Source: UBA2136 sp047635695 (GTDB lineage Bacteria > Pseudomonadota > Alphaproteobacteria > UBA2136). From it: 39,716 nt of DNA. The notes below the pieces were generated by a model. It did not search any database. It had not been told where the DNA came from and worked only from the letters and a program-made list of their open reading frames with translations. Below are positions 1-7,602 of this stretch, piece by piece; the first letter of the stretch is position 1, and every line of letters begins with the position of its first letter. Position numbers and translations under genes: made by a program. Where the stretch lies: positions 1 through 39,716 of the forward strand of contig JBLILN010000015.1 in NCBI GenBank assembly GCA_047635695.1, in the 5' to 3' direction.

Positions 1-331
1 GTTGTACTTCGTTTGCTGCACAGTTATAAGGTTCTTGTTGTGTGTGCGCCTTAGCAGAAGGGTCAATTTCTGGATTAAATGAGTTCTCGCAACCGGTTGA
101 TGTGTAAAGCTTGCCTTGTTTATGACAGTCAGTCATTTTACCGAGATCATTTGCTTTTGCTTTTAATTGGGTTTTAACGACCTGAAGCTCATTTAAATAC
201 ATTGAGTAGGTACCTTTACTAAGCTCATCTTGTTGGTTATATACACTGCCTTCAACAGCAATAGCCTGTGAAACCACCATAATAGAAAGGCAGAAAACAC
301 CACAAATAAATAAATTAGATAAAAACTTCAT
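1..331 (-). CDS. Secreted protein of unknown function (3' part beyond window)
   Basis: The frame runs from ATG at 331 leftwards off the window edge, giving 110 residues without a stop. The N-terminus is a clear signal peptide: MKFLS, a hydrophobic core rich in F, I, V and L, then SQAIA before VEG, so cleavage near residue 26 is likely. The mature part begins with a charged, helix-prone stretch (YLNELQVVKTQLKAKANDLG) and then carries several cysteines (TDCHKQG, STGCENS, YNCAAN), which suggests disulfide bonds in the periplasm. I do not recognise a family. The gene lies downstream of the Sel1 gene on the same strand but is separated from it by that gene's terminator, so it needs its own promoter in the AT-rich 332-490 gap. 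Confidence 0.6.
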   Translation of the reverse strand, partial: MKFLSNLFICGVFCLSIMVVSQAIAVEGSVYNQQDELSKGTYSMYLNELQVVKTQLKAKANDLGKMTDCHKQGKLYTSTGCENSFNPEIDPSAKAHTQQEPYNCAANEVQ

Positions 332-491
332 CTAGCACACCCCAAATTTAAAAATATTAATTTCACTTAAGTAAGTTATGGTGACTAATATGGCTAATTG
401 CAAGGTAAATAGTGGATAGTTTTGCTTTGAATTTTATAAGTCTTTGTTGTTTATATAACTGTTTTTTTTGATATTACGTTATACATTTTTA

Positions 492-516
492 TAAAAAAAG
501 CCCCACGAATGGGGCT
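492..516 (-). terminator. Rho-independent terminator of the Sel1-repeat gene
   Basis: Stem AGCCCC (499-504) pairs with GGGGCT (511-516) across a 6-nt loop. On the minus strand it is followed by a run of seven U. It lies just past the stop codon of the Sel1 gene (524). Confidence 0.8.
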
Positions 517-523
517 GTGATCG

Positions 524-1372
524 TTAATGAAAAAGGGCTGTTTGTAAGGATGTTATAGATTCAATCTCTTGATTTAAATAGATTTTGAAGCCTTGACCGC
601 TGGTTTTAAGCCAATGATTAAGATGTTCTGGCACTGTGCTTTCTGCAATATTAAAATAAATATAAGCATTTGCGTAGTTTTGTGCCGTATGCGTACCACT
701 GTAATAACAACAGGCAAGGTCATGCGATGCTGGTTTGTAGCCAGTGTTGGCGGCTTCTATAAGCCTGTTTATACCTATGGTACTTTCTTTGTTTTTAAAG
801 GCATAGAGAGCAAGGCTGTGTTGGGCACCTGTATGTCCATTATCAGCGGCTTTCTTGAATAATTGCACTGCTTTTATTTTGTTTTTTGTGGCGCCAATGC
901 CTTTTTGATAGCAAATGGCGAGATTGTAGGTTGCCTTACTTGAACCCTGTTCATGAGCTAAAATTGTTAATTCTAAACCTTTTTTGATATCTATAGAATA
1001 AGTATGCCCTTTAATATAAAGACTGCCTATATACGCCATGGCGTCAACTTGACCAGCCATTGCTGCAAGCTCTATCAGTTTTAACCCTTGCGATTTGTTG
1101 CTTTTTACAAAGTTGCCTTGTATATAAAGTAAGCCAAGGCTAAAACGTGCATGAGCATGGCGGTTATGAGCTGCTTGCTCAAGGAGTTGAAGCGCTTTTT
1201 GTTTGTCACAAAGAGTATGAATACCTTTTAGGTGGCATAGCGCCAGATAATATAAAGCGTCTAACCGTTCTTCTGGCGTGATACTTTTGGTGGATCTGTT
1301 TGTGAGTGTGCGAATGGATCTGTTTGAGCCTTTGGCAATCTCACTTACCAATGTAAAATTTGTTTTTTTCAT
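524..1372 (-). CDS. Sel1-like repeat (SLR/TPR-like) protein
   Basis: 282 residues built almost entirely of about six Sel1-like repeats of 34-38 residues, with the usual A-x-x-x-L-(G/A)-x-x-Y-x-x-G core: LALCHLKG, FSLGLLYIQG, AYIGSLYIKG, YNLAICYQKG, HSLALYAFKN, HDLACCYYSG. Such alpha-solenoids act as scaffolds for protein interaction, often at the cell envelope. No signal peptide or membrane segment is visible, so a cytoplasmic location is inferred. The start ATG at 1372 has GAGG about 8 nt upstream. The gene stands alone between two minus-strand terminators. The specific partner cannot be deduced. Confidence 0.8.
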   Translation of the reverse strand: MKKTNFTLVSEIAKGSNRSIRTLTNRSTKSITPEERLDALYYLALCHLKGIHTLCDKQKALQLLEQAAHNRHAHARFSLGLLYIQGNFVKSNKSQGLKLIELAAMAGQVDAMAYIGSLYIKGHTYSIDIKKGLELTILAHEQGSSKATYNLAICYQKGIGATKNKIKAVQLFKKAADNGHTGAQHSLALYAFKNKESTIGINRLIEAANTGYKPASHDLACCYYSGTHTAQNYANAYIYFNIAESTVPEHLNHWLKTSGQGFKIYLNQEIESITSLQTALFH

Positions 1373-1472
1373 GAGAATGACCTCGAGGGTGTATTTCTCA
1401 ACGACTGAGAAAGTTTAGAAAAGAATAAGTGTTTGATGGTCGTTATTATATATCTTTCTTTGCATTAATGTC

Positions 1473-1500
1473 AAAAAAAGAACCTACTTGTCGTAGGTTC
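1473..1500 (-). terminator. Strong hairpin terminator with no assigned gene
   Basis: GAACCTAC (1480-1487), loop TTGTC, GTAGGTTC (1493-1500), then U7 on the minus strand. No protein gene ends here, so it probably closes a small RNA or insulates the Sel1 gene. Confidence 0.7.
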
Positions 1501-1595
1501 CTTGTTGGATTGATTTTTTGAATCCTGCTTTTCTTCGCCATTAGTGGTTGCTTAAGGCAGGTTTTCAATGGAAAAAGTGAATGTGTTTTGAGCTG
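1473..1595 (-). ncRNA. Candidate small RNA ending in a strong terminator
   Basis: On the minus strand, about 100 nt of non-coding sequence ends in a perfect 8-bp hairpin (GAACCTAC / GTAGGTTC at 1480-1500) plus U7. A possible promoter (TTGTTT, 17 nt, then TTTAAA-like) lies near 1600-1635. Inside, CCTGC...GCAGG and GATT...AATC can form further stems. The only small frame is 12 codons (MFNSSKHIHFFH) with no ribosome binding site. The string ACACATTCAC also occurs in enterobacterial 6S RNA, but the overall 6S fold is not evident. The call rests on an orphan terminator, so it is tentative. Confidence 0.3.
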
Positions 1596-1719
1596 TTAAA
1601 CATAATTTAAATAGCTTGTGCGAACTATAAACAAGTTGTTTATGTTTATTTTTTAGGCAGGGTACTATAGTTTTTCTTGAAACTGTAGAAAGGAGGTGTT
1701 AGATTGTGGTTCTACTTAT

Positions 1720-1793
1720 GCGGGATTAGCATAGTGGTAATGCTCTAGCCTTCCAAGCTATCTAGAGGGGTTCGATTCCCCTATCCCGCTCCA
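1720..1793 (+). tRNA. tRNA-Gly (anticodon TCC)
   Basis: Full cloverleaf: acceptor GCGGGAT (1720-1726) pairs with ATCCCGC (1783-1789), discriminator T, and CCA encoded at 1791-1793. The D-loop contains AGTGGTAA. The anticodon loop CTTCCAA gives anticodon TCC, reading GGA and GGG. The T arm is AGGGG-TTCGATT-CCCCT. It is a single-gene tRNA unit, with the shared terminator at 1875-1911 downstream. Confidence 0.96.
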
Positions 1794-1874
1794 ATTCACC
1801 AAACTCACCAAAAATACTGTCATTGAACCTTCTTAATTTTAGGCGTTTTTAAAGGTACATTTATATTGTGCATT

Positions 1875-1911
1875 AAAAAAAGCCCCTTCGTTAAAAGGAG
1901 CCTTTTGTTTT
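1875..1911. terminator. Bidirectional terminator between tRNA-Gly and pyk
   Basis: AAAGCCCCTT...AAGGAGCCTTTT forms a stem with one bulge and a G-U pair. There is an A-run on the left (U-run for minus-strand pyk) and TTTTGTTTT on the right, for the plus-strand tRNA unit. Confidence 0.65.
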
Positions 1912-1923
1912 ATTGCCTGTGTT

Positions 1924-3348
1924 TTAGTCTATATCTAAAACGCGAATCATGTTTGTTGTGCCTGCAACTCCAAATGGTAGACCGGCTGTAAGAACGATTT
2001 GATCACCTTTTTTGACGATATCAGCGTCTCTTGCGCCTTTTTCTGCAAGCGTTATCAATGTTTCTGTGCTTGTAGGGTTTTCTTTCACTTGGCAATGTAA
2101 GCCCCAGGCAAGGTTAATGCGTCTGGCTGTTTTTAAGTGGGACGTTAGCGCTAAAATAGGCTGTATAGGGCGTTGGCGGGACATGCGTAATGCCGTTGAG
2201 CCATATTCTGTAAACGTGACAATAGCCTTCGCTTCAAGAACCTCAGCCGTTCTGGCTGCTGCATGTGTAATAGCGTCACCTGTATTGGCTTCTGTTTTTG
2301 TGTAGCGTGCATCCACCAGTGGGCGCCAAGCACTTGACTGCTCCGCACGTTTGATGACGCGGTCCATTGTCTCCACGGCTTTTTCTGGGTATTTACCAGC
2401 GGCGGATTCAGCGCTGAGCATTAATGCGTCGGCACCTTCAAATGTTGCATTGGCAACGTCGGATACTTCGGCTCTTGTTGGGCTTGCATTTTCGATCATG
2501 CTTTCAAGCATTTGCGTCGCAACAATGACAGGGATACCTGCTGTACGGCACTTACGTATAAGGCGTTTTTGAATAGAAGGGACGTCTTCAATAGGACATT
2601 CAACACCAAGGTCACCACGGGCAACCATAATGCCATCGGAGGCTGCAATGATGGCATCGATACGTTTAACAGCGTTAGGCATTTCAATTTTAGCAATGAT
2701 GGCAGCTCTGTGGCCGACCTTCTTTTTGACGTCTAAAATGTCGTCTTCTTTTTGCACAAATGAAATGGCAACCCAGTCGACATCCATTTTGAGCCCGAAA
2801 TCTAAATCGGCCCAGTCTTTTTGAGTAATAGATGAAATGGGCAAGTCAACGCCTGGCAAGTTTATGCCTTTACGGCTTGAAACAGTACCTGCTTCAAAGA
2901 CCCCACATGTTAGGCTGTTATCGTTTTTAGCTACAATACGTAAGCGCACAATACCGTCATTAATGAAAATATTATCACCAACTTTAAGAACGTCGAGTAT
3001 TTCAGGGTGTGGTAAGTGGCAACGGTTCTTGTCACCAGGTGTTTTATCGCCATCTATGTGGAATGTGTCACCAACATTTAAGTTGTATGATTTGCCGTCT
3101 GCAAATTCACCAAGGCGAATTTTAGGCCCTTGAAGGTCTTGCAGAATGGTGATCGGTCTGCCAATCTTTGCTTCAAGCGCACGGATGTTTTTTATATTTT
3201 CTTCGTGAATCGTATAGTCACCATGAGAAAAGTTGAGACGAAAAGCGTCTACACCTGCGTTTACTAGTTTTTCAAGCATCTCGGGGCTTGATGAAGAAGG
3301 GCCTACAGTTGCTAATATTTTAGCATGGCGGTCACGCAAATTTGACAC
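1924..3348 (-). CDS. pyk: Pyruvate kinase
   Basis: 474 residues, full length for bacterial pyruvate kinase, which converts phosphoenolpyruvate and ADP to pyruvate and ATP in the last step of glycolysis. Visible motifs: substrate-binding RLNFSHG (37-43), LQDLQGPKIRLG, catalytic lysine in IIAKIEMP (K220), the metal and phosphate site ARGDLGVE (243-250), and ATQMLESMIENASPTRAEVSDVANA. The usual LSGETA appears as LSAESAAGKYP, a form familiar from alphaproteobacteria. The start is GTG (3346-3348) with AGGA 8 nt upstream. The gene is monocistronic, divergent from the exopolysaccharide genes, and ends at the shared terminator. Confidence 0.97.
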   Translation of the reverse strand: MSNLRDRHAKILATVGPSSSSPEMLEKLVNAGVDAFRLNFSHGDYTIHEENIKNIRALEAKIGRPITILQDLQGPKIRLGEFADGKSYNLNVGDTFHIDGDKTPGDKNRCHLPHPEILDVLKVGDNIFINDGIVRLRIVAKNDNSLTCGVFEAGTVSSRKGINLPGVDLPISSITQKDWADLDFGLKMDVDWVAISFVQKEDDILDVKKKVGHRAAIIAKIEMPNAVKRIDAIIAASDGIMVARGDLGVECPIEDVPSIQKRLIRKCRTAGIPVIVATQMLESMIENASPTRAEVSDVANATFEGADALMLSAESAAGKYPEKAVETMDRVIKRAEQSSAWRPLVDARYTKTEANTGDAITHAAARTAEVLEAKAIVTFTEYGSTALRMSRQRPIQPILALTSHLKTARRINLAWGLHCQVKENPTSTETLITLAEKGARDADIVKKGDQIVLTAGLPFGVAGTTNMIRVLDID

Positions 3349-3421
3349 AGGTGAATTCCTTTATTTGTTTAAAATGACCACTTGAAAGAAAAAACACTTA
3401 CAAGACATCATGTTTATTAGT

Positions 3422-3450
3422 TATACTCATAAGGGTATAGGTGTTTTTTT
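3422..3450 (+). terminator. Terminator-like hairpin in the leader of the Wzz gene
   Basis: TATACTC (3422-3428), loop ATAA, GGGTATA (3433-3439) with one T-G pair, then GGTG and an 8-nt T-run ending near 3450, 42 nt before the Wzz-like start. No plus-strand gene lies upstream, so this may be an attenuator. Confidence 0.45.
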
Positions 3451-3491
3451 TGAAGATGCAAACTAAATAATAAAAAAAAGATGGAGCATAA

Positions 3492-4502
3492 ATGCTAAAG
3501 CTTGCAATTTTAATGGTTGAAATTTGGAACTATCGTTTCCAAGTTATTTTACCTCTTATTTTATTACCGTTGATGGTTATGGCATGGAGCTTTGCTTATA
3601 GCCCGATGTATGAGGCAACCACCACGCTAAGTGTTGACCGCGTCAAGGCGAGTTCGCCTGTATTAATGAATGCATCTGACCCAGGTAATAGCCTTATTTT
3701 AGAACGCCGCTTAAAAAGCGAAGGCGTGATTCGTGACACTATTTTAGATACAGGTGCCATTGTTGGTTTTGACCTTTATTCTAAAAGTGCGAAAGAAGAA
3801 GCTGTACGTGAATTTTCCAGCCGCATTAAATTACATATCTTTAGTGATGATATGTTGCGTATTAATTTTAAAGCTAAAACGCCTGAAAAAGCTGAACAAG
3901 TACTTGAATATCTTTCAGGTAACTTTATTGACGAAATTTTAGCGCCAGAGCGTGTTAGAGTAGGCGACCTGCTTTCTTCGCTTGGTAACCAAGTTCAACT
4001 TTATAGTGAACAAGAAAAGCGTACGGTAGATAAGCTGAATATATTACAAGAGCAACTTGCAAACACAAGAAAAAGCTCTGAAAAAGAAATTTTGCTAAAA
4101 CAGGTGGTTGCGGTTGAATTTAATGCACAAAAAGCCGAAGCACAAAAAGACCTTGCGCAAAACGAATATGAAGATTTACTATTACAGTCACGCTCACTGA
4201 TGGGTGGTCAATTTTATAATGAACCTAATGCCATTATGTGGATTGTTGATCCAGCGATTTCATTATCACCAAAACGTGATATGTATTATCACCTGAATTT
4301 ACTATTTATAGCCTTTCAGGCGGCCGTTGTTTTGGCGCTCATTCTTGTTTTGAACCGCAGGTTTACAGATAAGACTTTGAGAAAAGATGACGAGATTTAT
4401 GAGCTACTAGGCCTTAAAATACTTGGACATATACCTAATATTGGTTCAGTTGAAACGGATAACGGTAGGCTTATTATTAATACACAATCAAAAATACTCT
4501 AA
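3492..4502 (+). CDS. Wzz/GumC-type polysaccharide chain-length determinant (co-polymerase)
   Basis: 336 residues with the classic layout of a polysaccharide co-polymerase. It has a first membrane segment (about residues 15-36), a periplasmic part starting YSPMYEATTTLSVDR, a long coiled-coil (about 170-235, rich in E, K, Q and L), a second membrane segment (about 270-292, LLFIAFQAAVVLALILVL), and a short cytosolic tail (DEIYELLGLKILGHIPNI) as in GumC/ExoP proteins. Such proteins set polymer length and work with a BY-kinase, here the next gene 14 nt away. GGAG lies 5 nt before the ATG. It is shorter than most GumC proteins, and the kinase is a separate polypeptide. Confidence 0.85.
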   Translation: MLKLAILMVEIWNYRFQVILPLILLPLMVMAWSFAYSPMYEATTTLSVDRVKASSPVLMNASDPGNSLILERRLKSEGVIRDTILDTGAIVGFDLYSKSAKEEAVREFSSRIKLHIFSDDMLRINFKAKTPEKAEQVLEYLSGNFIDEILAPERVRVGDLLSSLGNQVQLYSEQEKRTVDKLNILQEQLANTRKSSEKEILLKQVVAVEFNAQKAEAQKDLAQNEYEDLLLQSRSLMGGQFYNEPNAIMWIVDPAISLSPKRDMYYHLNLLFIAFQAAVVLALILVLNRRFTDKTLRKDDEIYELLGLKILGHIPNIGSVETDNGRLIINTQSKIL

Positions 4503-4516
4503 GAAGGAACTTAGTT

Positions 4517-5314
4517 ATGACAGATAAACAGGACGATCAAGCACCTTCAAAAGCAAAACAAAAACGTAAAAGCCGTGCAAGTGGCTCTATGGGGACACCT
4601 ACAATTCACCCAACATCCTTTGCTGAAGTAAGCCGTATTCACCGTGGTGCATTGTCTACATTAAAAGGTAGTATGGTTGTCACTTCTTCCATGGACGGTG
4701 AGGGGACAACATTACTTTCACACCTTATGGCACAACGCAGTGCAGAAGGTGGCCGTCGTACATTATTGATTGATCTAAATATGCGCAACACGAGCCTTTC
4801 AAACGATTTAGTGCCAGACCGTATGGCTTGGAACTTACCAGGTCGTGACTTTAAACATTCTTTTGGTGATCTTATTCATGCTGTTGATGGGGTCGAAAAT
4901 CTATTCTTCCTACCAGCACCACTTGATAGTGTGAGTGTACAGTTTTTAAAAGATATTCAACATGCGGCTTCTTTCTTTGAGGCACTTGAAAAAGAATTTG
5001 AACATGTTGTGGTTGATACAACGCCCGTTGGTGCTTTAAACCGTTATAATATTGATCCTGTTATACTTTCAGCCGCGGCACGCCGTAGCGTTTTGGTGAT
5101 GATGGGTAATCGCACACATAAGGACAAAATTTTACGCAGCATAAAACAATTGCGTGAAGCAGGGGCTAATATTGAAGGACTTGTTGTGAATGACAGGGAA
5201 AACCCTTCACTTAAATCGCAATTGTTTAAATTTGCGGACGCCTTTAAGTCTATTGCACCAGGTTTCACAAATTGGATGCGTGAAAAAATAATAAAGGCAG
5301 GCAACCTCGATTAA
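4517..5314 (+). CDS. CpsD/BY-kinase-like ATPase with degenerate P-loop
   Basis: 265 residues of the MinD/ParA-like fold used by bacterial tyrosine kinases that regulate capsule export. A basic N-terminal tail leads into the domain. The Walker A position reads SSMDGEGTT (57-65) where active kinases have GEGKS/T, so the catalytic lysine is absent. Walker A' TLLIDLNMR (82-90) and Walker B VVVDTTPVGAL (164-174) are recognisable. No C-terminal tyrosine cluster exists; the protein ends MREKIIKAGNLD. It is probably a regulatory partner of the Wzz-like protein rather than an active kinase (inference). AAGGAA precedes the ATG. It forms an operon with 3492-4502 and 5319-5750. Confidence 0.8.
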   Translation: MTDKQDDQAPSKAKQKRKSRASGSMGTPTIHPTSFAEVSRIHRGALSTLKGSMVVTSSMDGEGTTLLSHLMAQRSAEGGRRTLLIDLNMRNTSLSNDLVPDRMAWNLPGRDFKHSFGDLIHAVDGVENLFFLPAPLDSVSVQFLKDIQHAASFFEALEKEFEHVVVDTTPVGALNRYNIDPVILSAAARRSVLVMMGNRTHKDKILRSIKQLREAGANIEGLVVNDRENPSLKSQLFKFADAFKSIAPGFTNWMREKIIKAGNLD

Positions 5315-5318
5315 GACG

Positions 5319-5750
5319 ATGAAAATACTTGTTGTAACGCTATTGTTGTCGTTTACTTGGGTACAGGCCTATGCGTCTAGTTATAGTACCTGTATTGTCA
5401 TGGGTGTTGTTGAAGATGTTTATTATAATAAAATCCATTTTCGTCCGTTAAAGTCGACAAGTACTGTTGAAATTTATGACCCTAAATACGACAACTGTGC
5501 TCAAATGAACGAAACGGTTATCGCTCTTTATGATAATGGTGATGAGGCTGCCAATGAACCTTGTCAGCTGAAAATTATAGCTGATTTCAAAAAGAATAAA
5601 ATTCGTAATCGCTGGAAAGACAACGTACAAAAGGGTGATATGATTACCTTTGATTATACGTTCTATCAGTCTATGACACCGAGTGGTGGTATGTGCGCTA
5701 AAGATTGGGCGATACAAGAACATGTGCCTATTAACCCGCATTCACGCTGA
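5319..5750 (+). CDS. Secreted protein of unknown function in the exopolysaccharide operon
   Basis: 143 residues starting 4 nt after the stop of the CpsD-like gene, so probably translated from the same message. The N-terminus is a signal peptide (MKILVVTLLLSFTWVQAYA, cleavage near residue 19). The mature part is beta-rich and contains four cysteines (STCIVMG, DNCAQM, EPCQLK, GMCAKD) that could form two disulfides, and ends near EHVPINPHSR. No family is recognised. By position it could be a periplasmic helper of polysaccharide export, but nothing in the sequence proves this. Confidence 0.7.
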   Translation: MKILVVTLLLSFTWVQAYASSYSTCIVMGVVEDVYYNKIHFRPLKSTSTVEIYDPKYDNCAQMNETVIALYDNGDEAANEPCQLKIIADFKKNKIRNRWKDNVQKGDMITFDYTFYQSMTPSGGMCAKDWAIQEHVPINPHSR

Positions 5751-5875
5751 TATAAATATATTCAAGTCGTATATTGATATGAATATTTGTTGAAAGTACA
5801 TTATCTCTTTTACGCAGGCTTTTATAATGATATATTCTTAATCCTTGTCAAAAATAATAGGTTAATTCACTTAAA

Positions 5876-6988
5876 ATGAACGTTTCTCACACATTGCTTG
5901 TTTGTACCGATGATACTAGCGGTAAAATAGTTAAAGCAACAGGGCAATTAGCTTTGGCTTTGCTGCGCCGTGGGTTGAAGGTTTCTATTTTAACCTCCGC
6001 TGAGTGTGAGAGTGCGCTTGACATGGCATCGTCTGATATTATTGTTTATCATGCACCAAAAATGAAGCTTAACCTGCCGGGTCACAGTGCTTTATCTGCG
6101 GCGCTTAAAAAAGCGCTTAAAAAAGACAGTACAATCGATATTGTTCATGTTATTGGTTTGAATACAGTGTCACAAACACTTGCTAGAGTTTGTGAGCATT
6201 TTAAAGTACCGAGTATTGCCACAGTCATGGCCAGTGATAGCTTTAAATTGAGCAAATTACCGTTTTGGAAACGTAAGGGCTATTTAAGATATCTCGATAG
6301 CTTTAATCATGTGGTTGTCAATTCACAGCTAGTGCTTGAGCAGGCGAATATTTTGCATCTTGATAATGTTTATCTCATTAAAGAGGGTGTGGAGGTTGAC
6401 CGTTTTAAGCCTGTGCTGTCTAAGCGCCCCGTTAGGCGTGAGCTTGACTTACCAGAAGGCAGTACAATTGTTTGTTGTATGGCCGATATTTGCCCTGAAA
6501 ACAAACAATTAGATGTTTTAAAAATTTGCCAGCCATTGAGTGATATTATACAAGTGCTTCTTATTGGTAAGGTGACAGATGTTGCTTATATGGAAAAAAT
6601 TCGTGCAGAGTTACGCCGTACGGCAACGGAACCTTTTGTGATTATGCGTGACGCCGTGAACAACCCAGAAGATTATTTAAAGGCTTGCGATGTCTTTATG
6701 TTACTTGGCGGGGTGGAAGAACGCCAAAGTACGGTGTTGGAAGCGCAAAGCTGTGGATTGCCTGTGGTATTAGAGGCTTCGAATAGTGCCCTAACACTTA
6801 CAAATGGTAATAAAACAGGTATCGTTTTATACCCTCATAATACGCTCGCTAAAAATGCGGTTGAAAAATTGATTTCTGACCCTAATTTCCGCCAGGGCCG
6901 CTCATTATATGCGCGCCCATTCGTTAAAAAAGAGCATGGCTTTAATGATATGATGAATGCTTATACGACGCTTTACGTTAATCTCTAA
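5876..6988 (+). CDS. GT-B fold glycosyltransferase (GT4-like)
   Basis: 370 residues with two Rossmann halves. The N-terminal half begins LLVCTDDTSGKIVKATGQLALALLRRGLKVSILT, typical of acceptor domains. The linker has YLIKEGVEVDRFKP (167-179), the usual (N)GVD-x-xxF signature of GT4 enzymes. The C-terminal half holds the EX7E motif, E281 to E289, followed by AQSCGLPVVLEASN. It would transfer a sugar from a nucleotide donor at the inner membrane face. It lies 125 nt after the Wzz/CpsD operon and may have its own promoter. The donor and acceptor cannot be inferred. AGGTT lies upstream of the ATG. Confidence 0.87.
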   Translation: MNVSHTLLVCTDDTSGKIVKATGQLALALLRRGLKVSILTSAECESALDMASSDIIVYHAPKMKLNLPGHSALSAALKKALKKDSTIDIVHVIGLNTVSQTLARVCEHFKVPSIATVMASDSFKLSKLPFWKRKGYLRYLDSFNHVVVNSQLVLEQANILHLDNVYLIKEGVEVDRFKPVLSKRPVRRELDLPEGSTIVCCMADICPENKQLDVLKICQPLSDIIQVLLIGKVTDVAYMEKIRAELRRTATEPFVIMRDAVNNPEDYLKACDVFMLLGGVEERQSTVLEAQSCGLPVVLEASNSALTLTNGNKTGIVLYPHNTLAKNAVEKLISDPNFRQGRSLYARPFVKKEHGFNDMMNAYTTLYVNL

Positions 6989-7033
6989 GATGTTACGGTT
7001 ATCGGTCATTTCTTTGAAGGCTGTTTAAGTTAT

Positions 7034-7060
7034 AAAAAAAGCAGCCGTTGGCTGCTTTAA
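7034..7060. terminator. Bidirectional terminator between glycosyltransferase and fdxA
   Basis: GCAGCC (7041-7046), loop GTT, GGCTGC (7050-7055), extended by A/T pairs. A7 on the left serves minus-strand fdxA; TTTAA on the right serves the glycosyltransferase. Confidence 0.8.
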
Positions 7061-7073
7061 AACTTTTAAAGGC

Positions 7074-7415
7074 TTAGCTTCCTGGTTTTTCGCTGAAGAG
7101 CGTTTCTTTTTCTTCTGCAGGTTTTTCGCTCCAAGTATCCGCGTCTGCAAGAGGTTCTTTTGTCGATGTAATATTTGGCCATAAAGCACTAAATTTTGTG
7201 TTAACATCGGCCCATTTTTGTTCACCAGAAGTCAATTCTTCGTCAGATTTGATAGCTTCAATAGGGCATTCTGGTTCGCATACACCGCAGTCAATGCACT
7301 CATCGGGGTTAATAACAAGCATGTTTTCACCTTCGTAAAAACAATCAACTGGACATACTTCTACACAGTCCGTATAACGGCATTTTATGCACTTACTGGT
7401 TACGACAAATGGCAT
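7074..7415 (-). CDS. fdxA: Ferredoxin FdxA, 7Fe type ([3Fe-4S] + [4Fe-4S])
   Basis: 113 residues closely matching the Azotobacter FdI-type ferredoxin conserved in alphaproteobacteria: CIKCRYTDCVEVCPVDCFYE near the N-terminus and CIDCGVCEPECPIEAI around residues 40-55. The cysteine spacing CxxCxxxxCxxxCP followed by CxxCxxxCP holds one [3Fe-4S] and one [4Fe-4S] cluster. The C-terminal half (GEQKWADVNTKFSALWPNIT) is the usual cluster-free extension. It is a soluble electron carrier in the cytosol. The ribosome binding site is weak (AGAAAG). The gene is monocistronic. Confidence 0.95.
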   Translation of the reverse strand: MPFVVTSKCIKCRYTDCVEVCPVDCFYEGENMLVINPDECIDCGVCEPECPIEAIKSDEELTSGEQKWADVNTKFSALWPNITSTKEPLADADTWSEKPAEEKETLFSEKPGS

Positions 7416-7542
7416 TATTTTTCTTTCTCTATAATGTAATTATTTTATATATACATTATGGGTGTATAACATGCAACAGGTGAAGCTTATTATTGCATTC
7501 TTTTGTATGTTTTTTGCTTGTTGTTTTATACTTTTTTGCCCG

Positions 7543-7570
7543 CTTGGGGTACACTATATAAGAGTATAAT
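7543..7570 (+). promoter_or_regulatory. Probable promoter of the DsbA-like gene
   Basis: A perfect TATAAT (7565-7570) lies 33 nt before the TTG start. Upstream, TTGGGG (7544-7549) is at a short 15-nt spacing, so the -35 assignment is uncertain. Confidence 0.5.
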
Positions 7571-7602
7571 AAATTTTTATTATAAGGTGGAAGAAAATAA
7601 GC

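Larger units (their letters stand above)
1373..1719. other. Intergenic region: terminator, possible sRNA, tRNA promoter
   Basis: No convincing protein gene lies in these 347 bases. The region holds a strong minus-strand hairpin-terminator (1473-1500) with no obvious gene feeding it, a possible small RNA ending there, and a weak plus-strand -10-like TACTAT (1663-1668) about 50 nt before the tRNA. Confidence 0.5.

Noticed and set aside
1473..1640. 6S RNA
   Set aside because: One shared 10-base string with enterobacterial 6S, but the long central-bubble hairpin of 6S is not evident here.
7025..7225. A 66-residue minus-strand frame overlapping fdxA
   Set aside because: It overlaps the ferredoxin gene in another frame and the terminator; fdxA is certain.
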